NCBI GenBank assembly: GCA_018333525.1 | Contig: JAGXTF010000075.1 | Coordinates: 19,763 to 83,762, forward strand | Direction of reading: 5' to 3' | From: Bacteroidota bacterium | GTDB lineage: Bacteria; Bacteroidota; Bacteroidia; NS11-12g; UBA955 | Length of the DNA stretch: 64,000 nt | Shown: positions 52,868 to 62,607 of the stretch, in pieces | Numbering within the stretch: the first letter of the stretch is position 1 | Layout of the letters: every line of letters starts with the position of its first letter | Position numbers and translations under genes: made by a program | The notes under the pieces: model-generated | Seen by the model: the letters and a program-made list of their open reading frames with translations, nothing else | What the model was told of the DNA's origin: nothing | Database searches by the model: none

Positions 52868-53848
52868 GTGCTGAAGGTACTTGTGCTTCGTTTCAGTTCC
52901 ATTGGAGATATTGTTCTCACTACTCCGGTGTTGCGTTGTTTGAAATTACAACGTGAGGATGTACAGTTGCATTTTGCTACCAAAACCCGTTACGCGGAGC
53001 TGCTTAAATTCAATCCTTACATCGATAAACTCCACTTGTTGGATAATTCAACCCATGAACTTATTGACAAACTGCATGAAGAAAATTTTGATCTGATTGT
53101 GGATTTACACAATAATGTAAGAACAGGAAGAATTAAGCTGGCATTGGGTATTAAGTCACATACCGTACATAAATTGAATTTCAAAAAATGGTTACTGGTA
53201 CGGTTTAAAGTAAATATCTTACCTGAAATACATCTGGTAGAGCGAAACCTGAAAACCGTTGCAGCCCTTGGGGTTCATTATGATGACAGGGGTTTGGACT
53301 TTTTTATGGATCCGGCCACTGCTATTCCTGAAACTCTGAAAGAGAAAATTAAGGATAAATCGTACGTGGTTTATGCTGCCGGAGGAACCCATGTTACCAA
53401 AAGACTGCCTGTACACAAGATGCGGGAACTAGTGGAAAATGTAGATGATCTTTTAATTATTATCGGTGGCCGGGACGACAAAAACTCGGTGGATGAAGCA
53501 ATTAAAGGTCTTCAACGGAATGTGGTAAATGCTTGCGGAGAGCTCAGCATCATGGAAAGTGCATTATTGATGCAGGGTGCCAGACTGGTAATTTCTCATG
53601 ATACCGGAATGATGCACATTGCAGCCGCTTTGCATAAGAAGTTAATTTCTATCTGGGGAAATACGGTGCCAGATTTTGGAATGTGGCCTTTATATCCGGG
53701 AGATGAAACTTTGGGCAACCATTTGGAACTGGAAGTATCTGCATTGGAGTGCAGGCCCTGCAGTAAATTGGGTTACGATCGATGTCCCAAAGGACATTTC
53801 GATTGCATGAACCATCAAAACCTGACAAAAATCGGCGAAAAACTTTAG
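52868..53848 (+). CDS. glycosyltransferase family 9 (heptosyltransferase-like)
   Basis: 326 residues, GT-B fold. N-terminal VLRFSSIGDIVLTTPVLR (5-22), C-terminal LVISHDTGMMHIAAAL motif and GNTVPDFGMWP. Adds a sugar (heptose or other) to a lipopolysaccharide-type core at the inner-membrane face. The start is GTG 52868, preferred because of the -7 box just upstream. No other LPS-core genes are adjacent. Confidence 0.9.
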   Translation: MLKVLVLRFSSIGDIVLTTPVLRCLKLQREDVQLHFATKTRYAELLKFNPYIDKLHLLDNSTHELIDKLHEENFDLIVDLHNNVRTGRIKLALGIKSHTVHKLNFKKWLLVRFKVNILPEIHLVERNLKTVAALGVHYDDRGLDFFMDPATAIPETLKEKIKDKSYVVYAAGGTHVTKRLPVHKMRELVENVDDLLIIIGGRDDKNSVDEAIKGLQRNVVNACGELSIMESALLMQGARLVISHDTGMMHIAAALHKKLISIWGNTVPDFGMWPLYPGDETLGNHLELEVSALECRPCSKLGYDRCPKGHFDCMNHQNLTKIGEKL

Positions 53849-53862
53849 AAGGCAGAATGTAT

Positions 53863-53885
53863 CTTGGTGTTACCAAGTGTTATTT
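53863..53885 (+). terminator. weak hairpin after the glycosyltransferase
   Basis: CTTGGT-GTT-ACCAAG (53863-53877) followed by TGTTATTTT. The 6-bp stem makes it only a possible terminator. Confidence 0.35.
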
Positions 53886-53889
53886 TCCT

Positions 53890-53897
53890 TATTTTCG
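53890..53897 (+). promoter_or_regulatory. variant -7 box (TAnnTTCG) of secDF
   Basis: TATTTTCG, 34 bases before ATG 53932; one mismatch to the consensus. Confidence 0.3.
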
Positions 53898-53931
53898 CGC
53901 CTTCGTAAAAAAGTGAATTTTTCAAATCCAG

Positions 53932-56916
53932 ATGAAGAATAAAAAGACCATCATCGTTTTCTCCATTTTGTTGGGACTAGCATGTGCCTGGCAACTATCT
54001 TTCAGTTTAAAGACACGCAGTTTTGAAGACAAGGCGAGAACTTTCGCAAGTAAAAGCAAGTCTGATAAAGGCTCAGCCTATCGCAGATATATAGATAGTC
54101 TTGGAAACAAGCCCATTTATGATATCGGAATTGCCTCATTTACCTATTTTGAGTGTAAGCAAAGGGAAGTAAACCTGGGCTTGGATCTTAGAGGTGGAAT
54201 GAACGTAATTCTGGAAGTGGATAAAGGAACAATCATCAAGGGATTGAGCAACAATTCCGATGACCAGGATCTGAAAAAGGCTGTTGCAAAATCAGACCAG
54301 ATCATGCGCGAAAAAGGTGGTGATTATGTGAATATTTTCATTCAATCCTTCAAAGAAATTGCACCAAACAGAAAGATTGCAAATCTCTTCGTAAAAGGCA
54401 ATAACAAATCCGGTGGCATTCAGAATAACAGCAGTGAGAGTCAGGTAAATGCACTTTTGCGTCAGGAAACTGAAGGTGCCATTGACCGCGTATATGAAGT
54501 AGTTGAAAAACGTATCAATCAGGCAAACGTTACCCAGCCTACCATTCAAAAAATTGATGGTGGCCGTATTAGTGTTGAATTGCCGGGTGTTGACAATCCA
54601 AAGCGTATGGAAGATTTGGTTGAAAAGAGCGCAAATCTGGAATTTTACGAGGTTTACGGAAATACCCAAATTGATAATGAAGGCAGTAAGTTTTTGGAGC
54701 GTCTGCTGAAAATCAGTGCGAATCTGGAAAGACCCGCTGATACTTCTACTGCCAAATCCGATTCGACTTTAGCCGGTAAGGAAAAAGACAGCTCACAGGT
54801 TGCAGATGCAGACACCAATTCTGCTAAAAGTTCCGACGAGAGCAGTAAAATGGCATCCAGCCCGCTAGGAAAGCTGCTCAAACCTATGCCTCAGGGTTCA
54901 TATGTGGCCTTGATAAAAGCTTCTGACAGACAAAAACTAACCAATTTGCTGGAGAACCCCATCTATCAGGGGGAAATGGCTAATGCCAAAGTTGCCTTCA
55001 GCGCAAAACCGGCGGAAATCAATCAGCAAGGAAAAGAAACCAATAGTGCAGATGAATATGAAGTGTATTTTCTGAAGAAAGACCGTGATGGAAAAGCAGT
55101 TTTGTCTTCAGATGAAGAGAATATTATCAGCGATGCCCGCGCCAATCCCGGACAAACCGGTGGTTTGGAAGTGGCAATGGAAATGACTCCGCAAGCTGCA
55201 AGCAGATGGGCTCAGATTACAGGTACAAACCTGAATAAGTTCATTGCAATAGTGCTGGATGGCCGTGTGTATTCTGCTCCGGTGGTGCAAAGTAAAATTA
55301 GCGGTGGCAATAGCCAGATCACAGGCAATTTCGATATTAAAGAAGCAGAAGATTTAGCAAACGTATTGAAGGCAGGTAAACTTCCCGCTCCTGCAAAGAT
55401 TGTGGCGAGCGAGGTAGTAGGACCAACTCTTGGACAAGAGTCCATTGACAGAGGTTTGAACTCACTGATGTTTGGCTTTATAGCGGTACTCGCATTTATG
55501 ATATTGTATTACAACCGTGCAGGTTGGATTGCGATTGTGGCGGTATTTGCAAACGTATTTGTAATTTTTGGGGTACTCTCCAATTTGGGTGCAGCACTTA
55601 CTTTACCCGGTATTGCAGGTGTAATCCTAACAGTTGGTATGGCGGTGGATGCGAACGTTTTGATATTTGAAAGGATAAAGGAAGAACTGCGACAGGGCAA
55701 GAGCCAGCGAACAGCGCTGGAACTGGGCTTTAAGCATGCTATGAGCGCAATTATTGACTCTAACCTTACCACGCTGCTTTCCGGTACCATTTTGATGTTT
55801 ACCGGTGCTGGTCCTGCTTATGGATTTGCAGTAATTCTGGTTATCGGTATTTTCAGTTCTTTATACACCTCGCTTTTAATCACCAGATTATTGTTGACCA
55901 AACGTGTGGATAGCGGAAAAGAAACCGCATTTGGATACAAATGGAACAGACATTTATTGGAAAATATCAATTTTGACTTCGTAGGAAAACGTCGTTTGTT
56001 CTTCTTTGTAAGCTTACCAGTTATTCTCGTTGCATCTGTATTATTCGTAATGCGCGGTGGAATGTCAACTGGTATCGATTTTAAGGGAGGAAATTCCTAT
56101 ATCATTCAAACACAACCTTCGGCGAAATACGGTGTGGATGATCTGAAGGTAAGACTGGACAAGCATCTTCCCGGAAGTAGCAATGAGGTTAAGACATTTG
56201 GTTCTGAGGGCAAGTTTCGTGTGATTACTACTTACATGATCAATAGTGACAGTAAGGAAGACCGCGAGAAAGCCAGCCATAAAGTTTTAGAATCTTTACA
56301 AGATTTGAAACTGGTAATTCATAATGATGATCCGAATACGGCTATTTTAAGTTCTAACAGGGTAGGTGCTACCGTAGCAACCTCCGTAAGAAATAAATCT
56401 ATTGTGTTACTTGTATTAGCAACCATTGGCATGTTCCTGTATATCATTTTCCGATTCAGAAATGTGGCATTTGCTTCTGGTGCATTAATTGCATTGGTAC
56501 ACGATATTTTATTTGTACTGGCTGTATTTGTTTTGTTAGATGGTGTAGTTCCATTCCCAATGGAATTTGATCAGAATTTTATTGCAGCAATGCTTACGTT
56601 GGTCGGATATTCGATGCACGATACGGTAATTGTATTTGACCGTATTCGTGAATATTTAACCAACAAACATACCAAGGCAGATGAACCGGGTTTAATCAAC
56701 GCCGCGATTAACCAAACACTGAACAGAACCATTGTAACTTCACTTACAGTATTTATTGTTGTGGTTACTCTGTTCCTTTTTGGTGGAGATTCCTTAAAAG
56801 GATTTTCACTCACACTTATTGTAGGTGTAATTGTAGGAACTTATTCTTCCATCTTTATTGCAACACCGGTTGTTGTGGAATTTGGCTCCAGAAAAGATAA
56901 AAAAGAATTAAACTAA
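53932..56916 (+). CDS. secDF: fused protein translocase SecDF
   Basis: 994 residues. The SecD half (about 1-640) has LGLDLRGGMN, a large periplasmic domain with a low-complexity Ser/Asp/Lys insert (about 265-310), and six membrane helices. The SecF half (about 650-994) has STGIDFKGGNSY and six helices with DTVIVFDRIRE. It uses the proton gradient to pull proteins across the inner membrane with SecYEG. The fusion is the normal state in Bacteroidota. Terminated by the hairpin at 56935. Confidence 0.96.
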   Translation: MKNKKTIIVFSILLGLACAWQLSFSLKTRSFEDKARTFASKSKSDKGSAYRRYIDSLGNKPIYDIGIASFTYFECKQREVNLGLDLRGGMNVILEVDKGTIIKGLSNNSDDQDLKKAVAKSDQIMREKGGDYVNIFIQSFKEIAPNRKIANLFVKGNNKSGGIQNNSSESQVNALLRQETEGAIDRVYEVVEKRINQANVTQPTIQKIDGGRISVELPGVDNPKRMEDLVEKSANLEFYEVYGNTQIDNEGSKFLERLLKISANLERPADTSTAKSDSTLAGKEKDSSQVADADTNSAKSSDESSKMASSPLGKLLKPMPQGSYVALIKASDRQKLTNLLENPIYQGEMANAKVAFSAKPAEINQQGKETNSADEYEVYFLKKDRDGKAVLSSDEENIISDARANPGQTGGLEVAMEMTPQAASRWAQITGTNLNKFIAIVLDGRVYSAPVVQSKISGGNSQITGNFDIKEAEDLANVLKAGKLPAPAKIVASEVVGPTLGQESIDRGLNSLMFGFIAVLAFMILYYNRAGWIAIVAVFANVFVIFGVLSNLGAALTLPGIAGVILTVGMAVDANVLIFERIKEELRQGKSQRTALELGFKHAMSAIIDSNLTTLLSGTILMFTGAGPAYGFAVILVIGIFSSLYTSLLITRLLLTKRVDSGKETAFGYKWNRHLLENINFDFVGKRRLFFFVSLPVILVASVLFVMRGGMSTGIDFKGGNSYIIQTQPSAKYGVDDLKVRLDKHLPGSSNEVKTFGSEGKFRVITTYMINSDSKEDREKASHKVLESLQDLKLVIHNDDPNTAILSSNRVGATVATSVRNKSIVLLVLATIGMFLYIIFRFRNVAFASGALIALVHDILFVLAVFVLLDGVVPFPMEFDQNFIAAMLTLVGYSMHDTVIVFDRIREYLTNKHTKADEPGLINAAINQTLNRTIVTSLTVFIVVVTLFLFGGDSLKGFSLTLIVGVIVGTYSSIFIATPVVVEFGSRKDKKELN

Positions 56917-56934
56917 GAACTTCGCATAAAATGC

Positions 56935-56967
56935 AAAAAGCGGAGTGATATACTCCGCTTTTTTTTT
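56935..56967 (+). terminator. intrinsic terminator of secDF
   Basis: AAAAAGCGGAG (56935-56945) pairs with CTCCGCTTTTT (56953-56963), and the T-run continues to 56967, before lysA at 56981. Confidence 0.9.
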
Positions 56968-56980
56968 GATAAAAAACAAA

Positions 56981-58204
56981 ATGAACAACGAAATAAATAT
57001 TGGAGGATTAAACGCGGCAGATATTGCTGCAGAGTTTGGAACGCCTGTTTATGTATATGATGCAGGTAAAATCAGGGCGCAGTACCAACGCTTAAAAAGT
57101 GCATTTCCAGGTGTAAAAGTAAGTTTGCATTATGCACTGAAAGCATTAAATAATATCAATGTTTTGAAGGTATTAAAACAAGAGGGTTCAGGGTTAGATG
57201 CTGTTTCACTTAATGAAGTGATGATGGGCTTGCGTGCCGGTTTTTCTCCCTCTCAGATTATGTATACTCCCAATTGTGTGGATTTTGATGAAATAAAACA
57301 AGCTGTAGAATTGGGCGTACATATCAATATCGATAATATTTCAGTATTGGAGCAATTCGGACATTTTTATGGAAGCTCAGTTCCTGTTTGTGTTCGTTTA
57401 AATCCACATATTATGGCCGGAGGTCATAGTCATATTTCCGTGGGGCATATTGATTCCAAATTCGGAATTTCCATTTATCAATTGCGCCATGTATTGCGCG
57501 TGGTACAAAGCCTTAAAATGCGGGTGAATGGATTGCACATGCATACCGGAAGCGATATTCTGGATGCAGAAGTATTTCTTCGTGGGGCAGAATTATTGTT
57601 TGAAGCAGCAAAAGATTTCCCGGATTTGGAATTTATGGATTTTGGAAGTGGGTTTAAAGTGGCATATAAAGAAGGGGATATTGTTACAGATATAGAAGAA
57701 ATTGGCAACCAGATTGCAACGGCTTTTAAGGCATTTTGTGCAGAATACGGCCGTGATCTGGAATTGTGGTTTGAACCTGGAAAATTTGTAGTGAGTGAAA
57801 GTGGTTACCTGCTGGTAAAAGCGAATGTAATTAAGCAAACTACAAGTACCGTATTTATTGGGGTAAATTCGGGACAAAACCATTTAATACGACCCATGTT
57901 TTATGATGCTTACCATCAGATTATTAATGTGAGCAACCCGGCCGGATTGCCACGCGTATACAGCGTGGTGGGTTATATTTGTGAAACGGATACTCTTGGA
58001 TATGATCGCAAAATTGCCGAAGTGCGCGAAGGGGATGTACTCGCCATATTAAATGCAGGGGCTTATGGATTTACCATGAGCAACAATTACAATGCGAGAA
58101 CCAGGCCTGCAGAAGTTCTGGTGCTGGATGGCAAAGCACATTTAATTCGCAAAGCCGAACATTTCGAAGATCTCGTGCGCAACGAAATCGATGTGATTGG
58201 CTAA
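56981..58204 (+). CDS. lysA: diaminopimelate decarboxylase LysA
   Basis: 407 residues, PLP fold III decarboxylase. PLP lysine K54 in HYALKALNN, His/Gly motif HMHTGSD, GSGFKV, and catalytic Cys in YICETDT. Converts meso-diaminopimelate to lysine, the last step of lysine synthesis. A longer frame from GTG 56945 was rejected because it runs through the secDF terminator; ATG 56981 gives the normal N-terminus. No other lys/dap gene is adjacent. Confidence 0.94.
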   Translation: MNNEINIGGLNAADIAAEFGTPVYVYDAGKIRAQYQRLKSAFPGVKVSLHYALKALNNINVLKVLKQEGSGLDAVSLNEVMMGLRAGFSPSQIMYTPNCVDFDEIKQAVELGVHINIDNISVLEQFGHFYGSSVPVCVRLNPHIMAGGHSHISVGHIDSKFGISIYQLRHVLRVVQSLKMRVNGLHMHTGSDILDAEVFLRGAELLFEAAKDFPDLEFMDFGSGFKVAYKEGDIVTDIEEIGNQIATAFKAFCAEYGRDLELWFEPGKFVVSESGYLLVKANVIKQTTSTVFIGVNSGQNHLIRPMFYDAYHQIINVSNPAGLPRVYSVVGYICETDTLGYDRKIAEVREGDVLAILNAGAYGFTMSNNYNARTRPAEVLVLDGKAHLIRKAEHFEDLVRNEIDVIG

Positions 58205-58255
58205 TAAAATCAGTGGAAATATTTGGTGTATTTTGAATTATGGATACACCGCACA

Positions 58256-59362
58256 TTAGTTTTTATAAAATCGAATTACGTATCTGAAACCAACATTATT
58301 GGAACGGTACATTTCATTTTTAAAGATGGTTGCAGCCGGTTGCAGGTAAAAGAATTCCTGATTCCAACTTCCACCTTTTATGGCGTAAAAATGCTCCATC
58401 TGCGTAGTATCGTGCAGCGATTTATTCAGCATTTCCGGATCCACAGGCATGGGATTGGGCACCAAATTGCCGGTATAGGTGTACATATATTCCTGCGTAT
58501 TGAAAAGGGTATTTCTCGCAGCGGTTTCGGTCCATTCCGAAACATTGCCCAGCAGGTTATAAATGCCATAAACCGAAGGGTATGATTTCACAGGGGTAAT
58601 TACTCCTTTATCCGTTTCATAGTAAGTATATGGAACCCGTAAGTTTTGCAATCGAAAAGAAGGCATTTCTCCGAAATTTGCGCGATATCCGGCGGCACCC
58701 AAAACAAATGCGGTGGAATTTGGAATTACCGGCCCCATTCCAGCTTTGTTAAAAGCCAATACCCATTTGGGATAAAGTGATGTGTATACCGCTTGAAATT
58801 CATATTCCTGCGGAAGCGAGACTTCCACTTTGTAATTTTGAATTCCATTTTTTTTCAGCAGTTTTAAAATTTCTTCAGTTTTCCATTTACAAAATTGTAT
58901 GGCTTGCCAATGGTTGATACCTACAACAGGATAAGTGCGATATGCTTTGTGTTGAAAATAATAATGCACATAAGGATGGTCATCTATTCCTTCTTTTAAC
59001 CATACCAATGTATCCGGGTAGTATGCCGGTGCGGTATGGGTTTTTAAAAATTCTGCATATTCTGCATTGGAAATTTCCAATGCATGAATAAAAAATGGAT
59101 TGGTATGGAAATATTTATTAGCATTCCAGATGCTGTCATATCCGCTCTGGGACTCGGTTAAAAAACTCACACTATCTATAAAAATATCCTGGTTTTTTGT
59201 CAGAATTTTTATGGTTTTGGCATCAGGTTTTACGGAGTAATCAAGGTTTGGATCGTATTTTTGTAACTGATAGTAATACCGGATGTGGTAGGCAGATGAA
59301 ACATCCTGTGCGAAAGATTTTAATTGAATTAAAAATACAATTAGAAATATTGGAAATTTCAT
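58256..59362 (-). CDS. formylglycine-generating-enzyme-family protein (GldJ/GldK-like)
   Basis: 368 residues. Signal peptide about 1-18 (KSFAQ). The FGE-sulfatase/SUMF1 domain (about 80-368) has FFIHALEISNAEYAEF near its start, PVVGINHWQAIQFCKW, GNVSEWTE and KGGSWN...NVGFR. In Bacteroidota several such proteins (GldJ, GldK) belong to gliding/T9SS machinery and are lipoproteins; this one has no lipobox, so assignment is uncertain. The peroxiredoxin gene precedes it by 12 bases, suggesting one operon. Converges on lysA. Confidence 0.8.
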   Translation of the reverse strand: MKFPIFLIVFLIQLKSFAQDVSSAYHIRYYYQLQKYDPNLDYSVKPDAKTIKILTKNQDIFIDSVSFLTESQSGYDSIWNANKYFHTNPFFIHALEISNAEYAEFLKTHTAPAYYPDTLVWLKEGIDDHPYVHYYFQHKAYRTYPVVGINHWQAIQFCKWKTEEILKLLKKNGIQNYKVEVSLPQEYEFQAVYTSLYPKWVLAFNKAGMGPVIPNSTAFVLGAAGYRANFGEMPSFRLQNLRVPYTYYETDKGVITPVKSYPSVYGIYNLLGNVSEWTETAARNTLFNTQEYMYTYTGNLVPNPMPVDPEMLNKSLHDTTQMEHFYAIKGGSWNQEFFYLQPAATIFKNEMYRSNNVGFRYVIRFYKN

Positions 59363-59374
59363 CCTTCGCGAAAA

Positions 59375-59845
59375 TTATCCATTCAAATTGCTCAACAATT
59401 CCTGAATATTTTCGAATTTTGGAATTTCACTGGAATTTTCTAAAACTTCTGCATACTGCACTACGCCCTCTTTATCGATTACAAATGCTGAACGTTTGGA
59501 TACTCCTTTCATTCCTTGTCCAAATACCGGATAAATGGTATCGTAAAGCGTACTTACTTCTTTATTAAAATCACTGAGCATTTCAAAATTGAAACCTTCC
59601 ATTTCCTTCCATTTGCGAAGTACATGCAGGGAATCTACGGATATGGCAAATACTTCTGCTTTCAGATCGTTATAAATTTGCATATGATCCCTCATGCTGC
59701 AAAGTTCTATGGTGCAGGTGCCTGTAAATGCCAGCGGGAAAAAAAGCAACAATACATTCTTTCCGCGATGGTGGCTCAAAGTAATGGGTTGCTTTTCAGT
59801 ATTGTATAGGGTGAAATCGGGTGCTGGTTGGCCTGTTTGTATCAT
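59375..59845 (-). CDS. AhpE/BCP-type peroxiredoxin
   Basis: 156 residues, thioredoxin fold. The peroxidatic motif P37-L-A-F-T41-G-T-C44 contains the standard PxxxTxxC, with C49 as possible resolving Cys. Reduces hydroperoxides using thioredoxin or another thiol; cytosolic (no signal). Co-directional with the FGE-family gene 12 bases downstream. Confidence 0.92.
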   Translation of the reverse strand: MIQTGQPAPDFTLYNTEKQPITLSHHRGKNVLLLFFPLAFTGTCTIELCSMRDHMQIYNDLKAEVFAISVDSLHVLRKWKEMEGFNFEMLSDFNKEVSTLYDTIYPVFGQGMKGVSKRSAFVIDKEGVVQYAEVLENSSEIPKFENIQELLSNLNG

Positions 59846-59902
59846 AATGCAATATGCAACAATTTTAATGGATTTGGGTTCATTATTTTCGAAAATAAAC
59901 CA

Positions 59903-62500
59903 TTAATTGGTTAAGAAATAAGCGGGATTGGAGCTGTTCTTTTTGTTCAATTTTAAATCCTGTAATAGTCCGGATTTAGGCCTCAATGTAAAGGTCCAAC
60001 GCTGGGCAATACCGGATGGAATCCAGTGGAATTCCAATTGCCAGCAGTGAAGGTTTCGCGAAATGCGAAATTCACTGGAAGCAATTTCCTTATGCTTAAA
60101 GTCATATCCGGTTGAATAACCTATTTTCCACTCCGGAGTGATGTTGAAATCCCCAGAAACACTAACTCGTTGCGCACTCACCCGGTCTTTGGGATTCAAC
60201 GCAAGATTGTCATATGTAAAATAATAATTCAATGCTACAGACCAAGGCAATTTAAAGTCGATATAATTTTCCTGCGTTTTTTGAATGTCCTTTAATTCTT
60301 GCTCCTCCTCCTTAGACAGGTGTTTGTCTGGCTCGGCTTTTTTCTTTTTGAATGTTTCGGGGCTTAATCTGGTATTTAGTGTTGCATTAAAATTTTGATA
60401 GGTCAGTAATTGGTGATCGGTTTGCCAGGCGTATTCCTTAATCAGTTTGCGTTTGTCATTCAACCCATAAAGGCTATAGGAGGCATCCATATGAATGTTA
60501 AACAATTTCAGTAACATGGTATTGAAATCAAAACGGAGACTGGACCAGTTCATGCTATCAGCAAGGAAATTATAACTTCCGTTTATTCTAAATCCATCAA
60601 TAATATTAACGGGCGGATCCAACTTCTCTTTTCCATTACTATCCAAAGAGCCTGCTCGTTTGGCCTGCAAATTATTGTTGATACCAAAACCCAGATATGC
60701 ACTTTTTTGCTGGGAAAAGGGTGTATATATTCCATCATATAGATTATATTTTACAACTGAATCGGTGAGTGTATGGTTGATATAAGTTCTGGTAATCCCC
60801 ATTTTGTCCGGGTTTATTTCCGGATTATATCCCACAGATACCGATGGTGTGATGATATGGCGGAGAGCCCTTAGTTTTCCTATTTTTAGATTTTTGAGTG
60901 TTCCGTAAATATTTGTATTCATGCTGGTTGACACTCCCCAGCGACTCATTCTGAAAAACCCGCCACTGTCTTTATAAAGTGTTTTTCCGGCGGTGTCGGC
61001 GGATTGAATTTTAGATTTGAAATACCAATTTTCATTGTAATTAAATGATGGACTGAAATTCAATATGCCTTTAAACAATTTAAAATTGGTACTTATCGGC
61101 AGGGAATGCGCCATTCCACTTTGTATTTTTTTCAATTCAGCTCTGCCACCTTCCTTAAACAACAAGGTATCTGATGTATTCAATACATTATTATAGGTGA
61201 AATTATAACTCAGTCTGGTTTGTTTTAATATTTGAATATCCCTGGTCATTTTACCAAATGGCGTGATGCTTGGAACACCCATACTAATTGAAGGCATTTC
61301 CAGCCGAAAGCTCTTGTCTGCTGTATTTTGTGAATGCCTGGCAGAAGCGGAGAAATTGAGCCGGTTTTTGAAAAAATTTCTACCGTAATTAATACCGGAG
61401 TTGAACTGGTTTTGTGCAAATGAATTAATGCTTCGGGAGTTTAATTTATTAAAGTTTCCGGTTTGGATATTCACATTACCATTTAAGGTTGTACCTGGTA
61501 AAAATTTAGAATCAAAACCGAATCCGCCTCTTAAATTGAAATCCAGTTTGCGTTCAAAAGTAGGGCTGGTAATCTCGCTGCCATTTCCAAACCAACTGGC
61601 ATTCACACTAAAATTGGCGTTATATTTATATCGTTTTAAAATATTACTTGCTACACCCAAACGCAAATCGCCATTAAAATAAGCATCGGAACTTATGGTC
61701 AAATCTGCATAAGGTCCAAGTCCGGTATAGTAACCCAAATTCTGCAGAAAAAAAGTTTGATTGCCTGGATTGAAACCGGGATTTGGAAATAGAATTCCAT
61801 TCCGCCTTCCTTTATTTACCGGTGCCAGACCGAAGGGTACAAACAAGGGAGTTGGTACATCTTCCACCACCAGATTCGTAGGTCCGAAGAAGACTTTGTT
61901 TTTGGGTTTGGTAACTACTTTTACCCTTCTGGCATTAAAATAAAAATGCGGATGATCCTCATTGCAGGTAGTGATTTTGCCATCCGTTCCAACAAAACTC
62001 CCGTCGGACTGTTTCAAAACCCTGTCCAGGTGAATGTATGCCTCATCCTGTACCAGTCGGAGGCCATATACACGTCCTTTTTTAGTTTTGCTGTTGTATC
62101 GCATGGAGTCAGCAGTGTAGGTGTCATCGCCATCTTTAAGAACAGGTAAAAAATTATATTTTCCGGTTGAATCGATGCCACCGGTGGCGAAAATTTCCTT
62201 TTTTGTCAGATCAACTTCAATAAAATAAGCGTGAAGATTCATGGTCCCATACAGGATTTCGGCGTTCTTATAAAGATAGACCTTATTTTTTTTAATCAGA
62301 AAAATGATAGAATCGGTGGCTTTATAATCTATAGGTTTATCCAATCCACTGCTGTTTGGATTGCCTCCAATGTTTTGAATGGAGCTGTCCTTTTTTTCGG
62401 ACTGGATGTTTTGAGCAGCCAATTTCCCTGCATTCCCAAAGGAAATTGCCAAAATGGCTAATACAATTAACAAGCTTCGTAGATAAACAAAAAGATGCAA
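59903..62500 (-). CDS. lptD: LPS-assembly outer membrane protein LptD
   Basis: 865 residues, Bacteroidota LptD type. Signal peptide about 1-29 (KLAAQ), an OstA/LptA-like periplasmic domain (about 65-185, with KNAEILYGTMNLHAYFIEVD-type strands), then a large beta-barrel with PVNKGRRNGILFPNPGF (about 230-247). It inserts lipopolysaccharide into the outer leaflet with LptE. The start is TTG 62500, since no ATG precedes the signal peptide. Divergent from the amidase gene, a pairing seen in many Bacteroidota. Confidence 0.9.
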   Translation of the reverse strand: MHLFVYLRSLLIVLAILAISFGNAGKLAAQNIQSEKKDSSIQNIGGNPNSSGLDKPIDYKATDSIIFLIKKNKVYLYKNAEILYGTMNLHAYFIEVDLTKKEIFATGGIDSTGKYNFLPVLKDGDDTYTADSMRYNSKTKKGRVYGLRLVQDEAYIHLDRVLKQSDGSFVGTDGKITTCNEDHPHFYFNARRVKVVTKPKNKVFFGPTNLVVEDVPTPLFVPFGLAPVNKGRRNGILFPNPGFNPGNQTFFLQNLGYYTGLGPYADLTISSDAYFNGDLRLGVASNILKRYKYNANFSVNASWFGNGSEITSPTFERKLDFNLRGGFGFDSKFLPGTTLNGNVNIQTGNFNKLNSRSINSFAQNQFNSGINYGRNFFKNRLNFSASARHSQNTADKSFRLEMPSISMGVPSITPFGKMTRDIQILKQTRLSYNFTYNNVLNTSDTLLFKEGGRAELKKIQSGMAHSLPISTNFKLFKGILNFSPSFNYNENWYFKSKIQSADTAGKTLYKDSGGFFRMSRWGVSTSMNTNIYGTLKNLKIGKLRALRHIITPSVSVGYNPEINPDKMGITRTYINHTLTDSVVKYNLYDGIYTPFSQQKSAYLGFGINNNLQAKRAGSLDSNGKEKLDPPVNIIDGFRINGSYNFLADSMNWSSLRFDFNTMLLKLFNIHMDASYSLYGLNDKRKLIKEYAWQTDHQLLTYQNFNATLNTRLSPETFKKKKAEPDKHLSKEEEQELKDIQKTQENYIDFKLPWSVALNYYFTYDNLALNPKDRVSAQRVSVSGDFNITPEWKIGYSTGYDFKHKEIASSEFRISRNLHCWQLEFHWIPSGIAQRWTFTLRPKSGLLQDLKLNKKNSSNPAYFLTN

Positions 62501-62607
62501 AATAATTGACCTCGGATTCGTTGCGCGAACTTCGTCAAAAATTTTGCCACATTTCTTTTCGTTATTAAAATAAAGGATTTGGCAAGGTTTATGAAATACA
62601 AATAGAT

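Noticed and set aside
54292..54669. 125-codon frame opposite secDF
   Set aside because: Antisense shadow of the SecD periplasmic domain with no separate start signal or motif.
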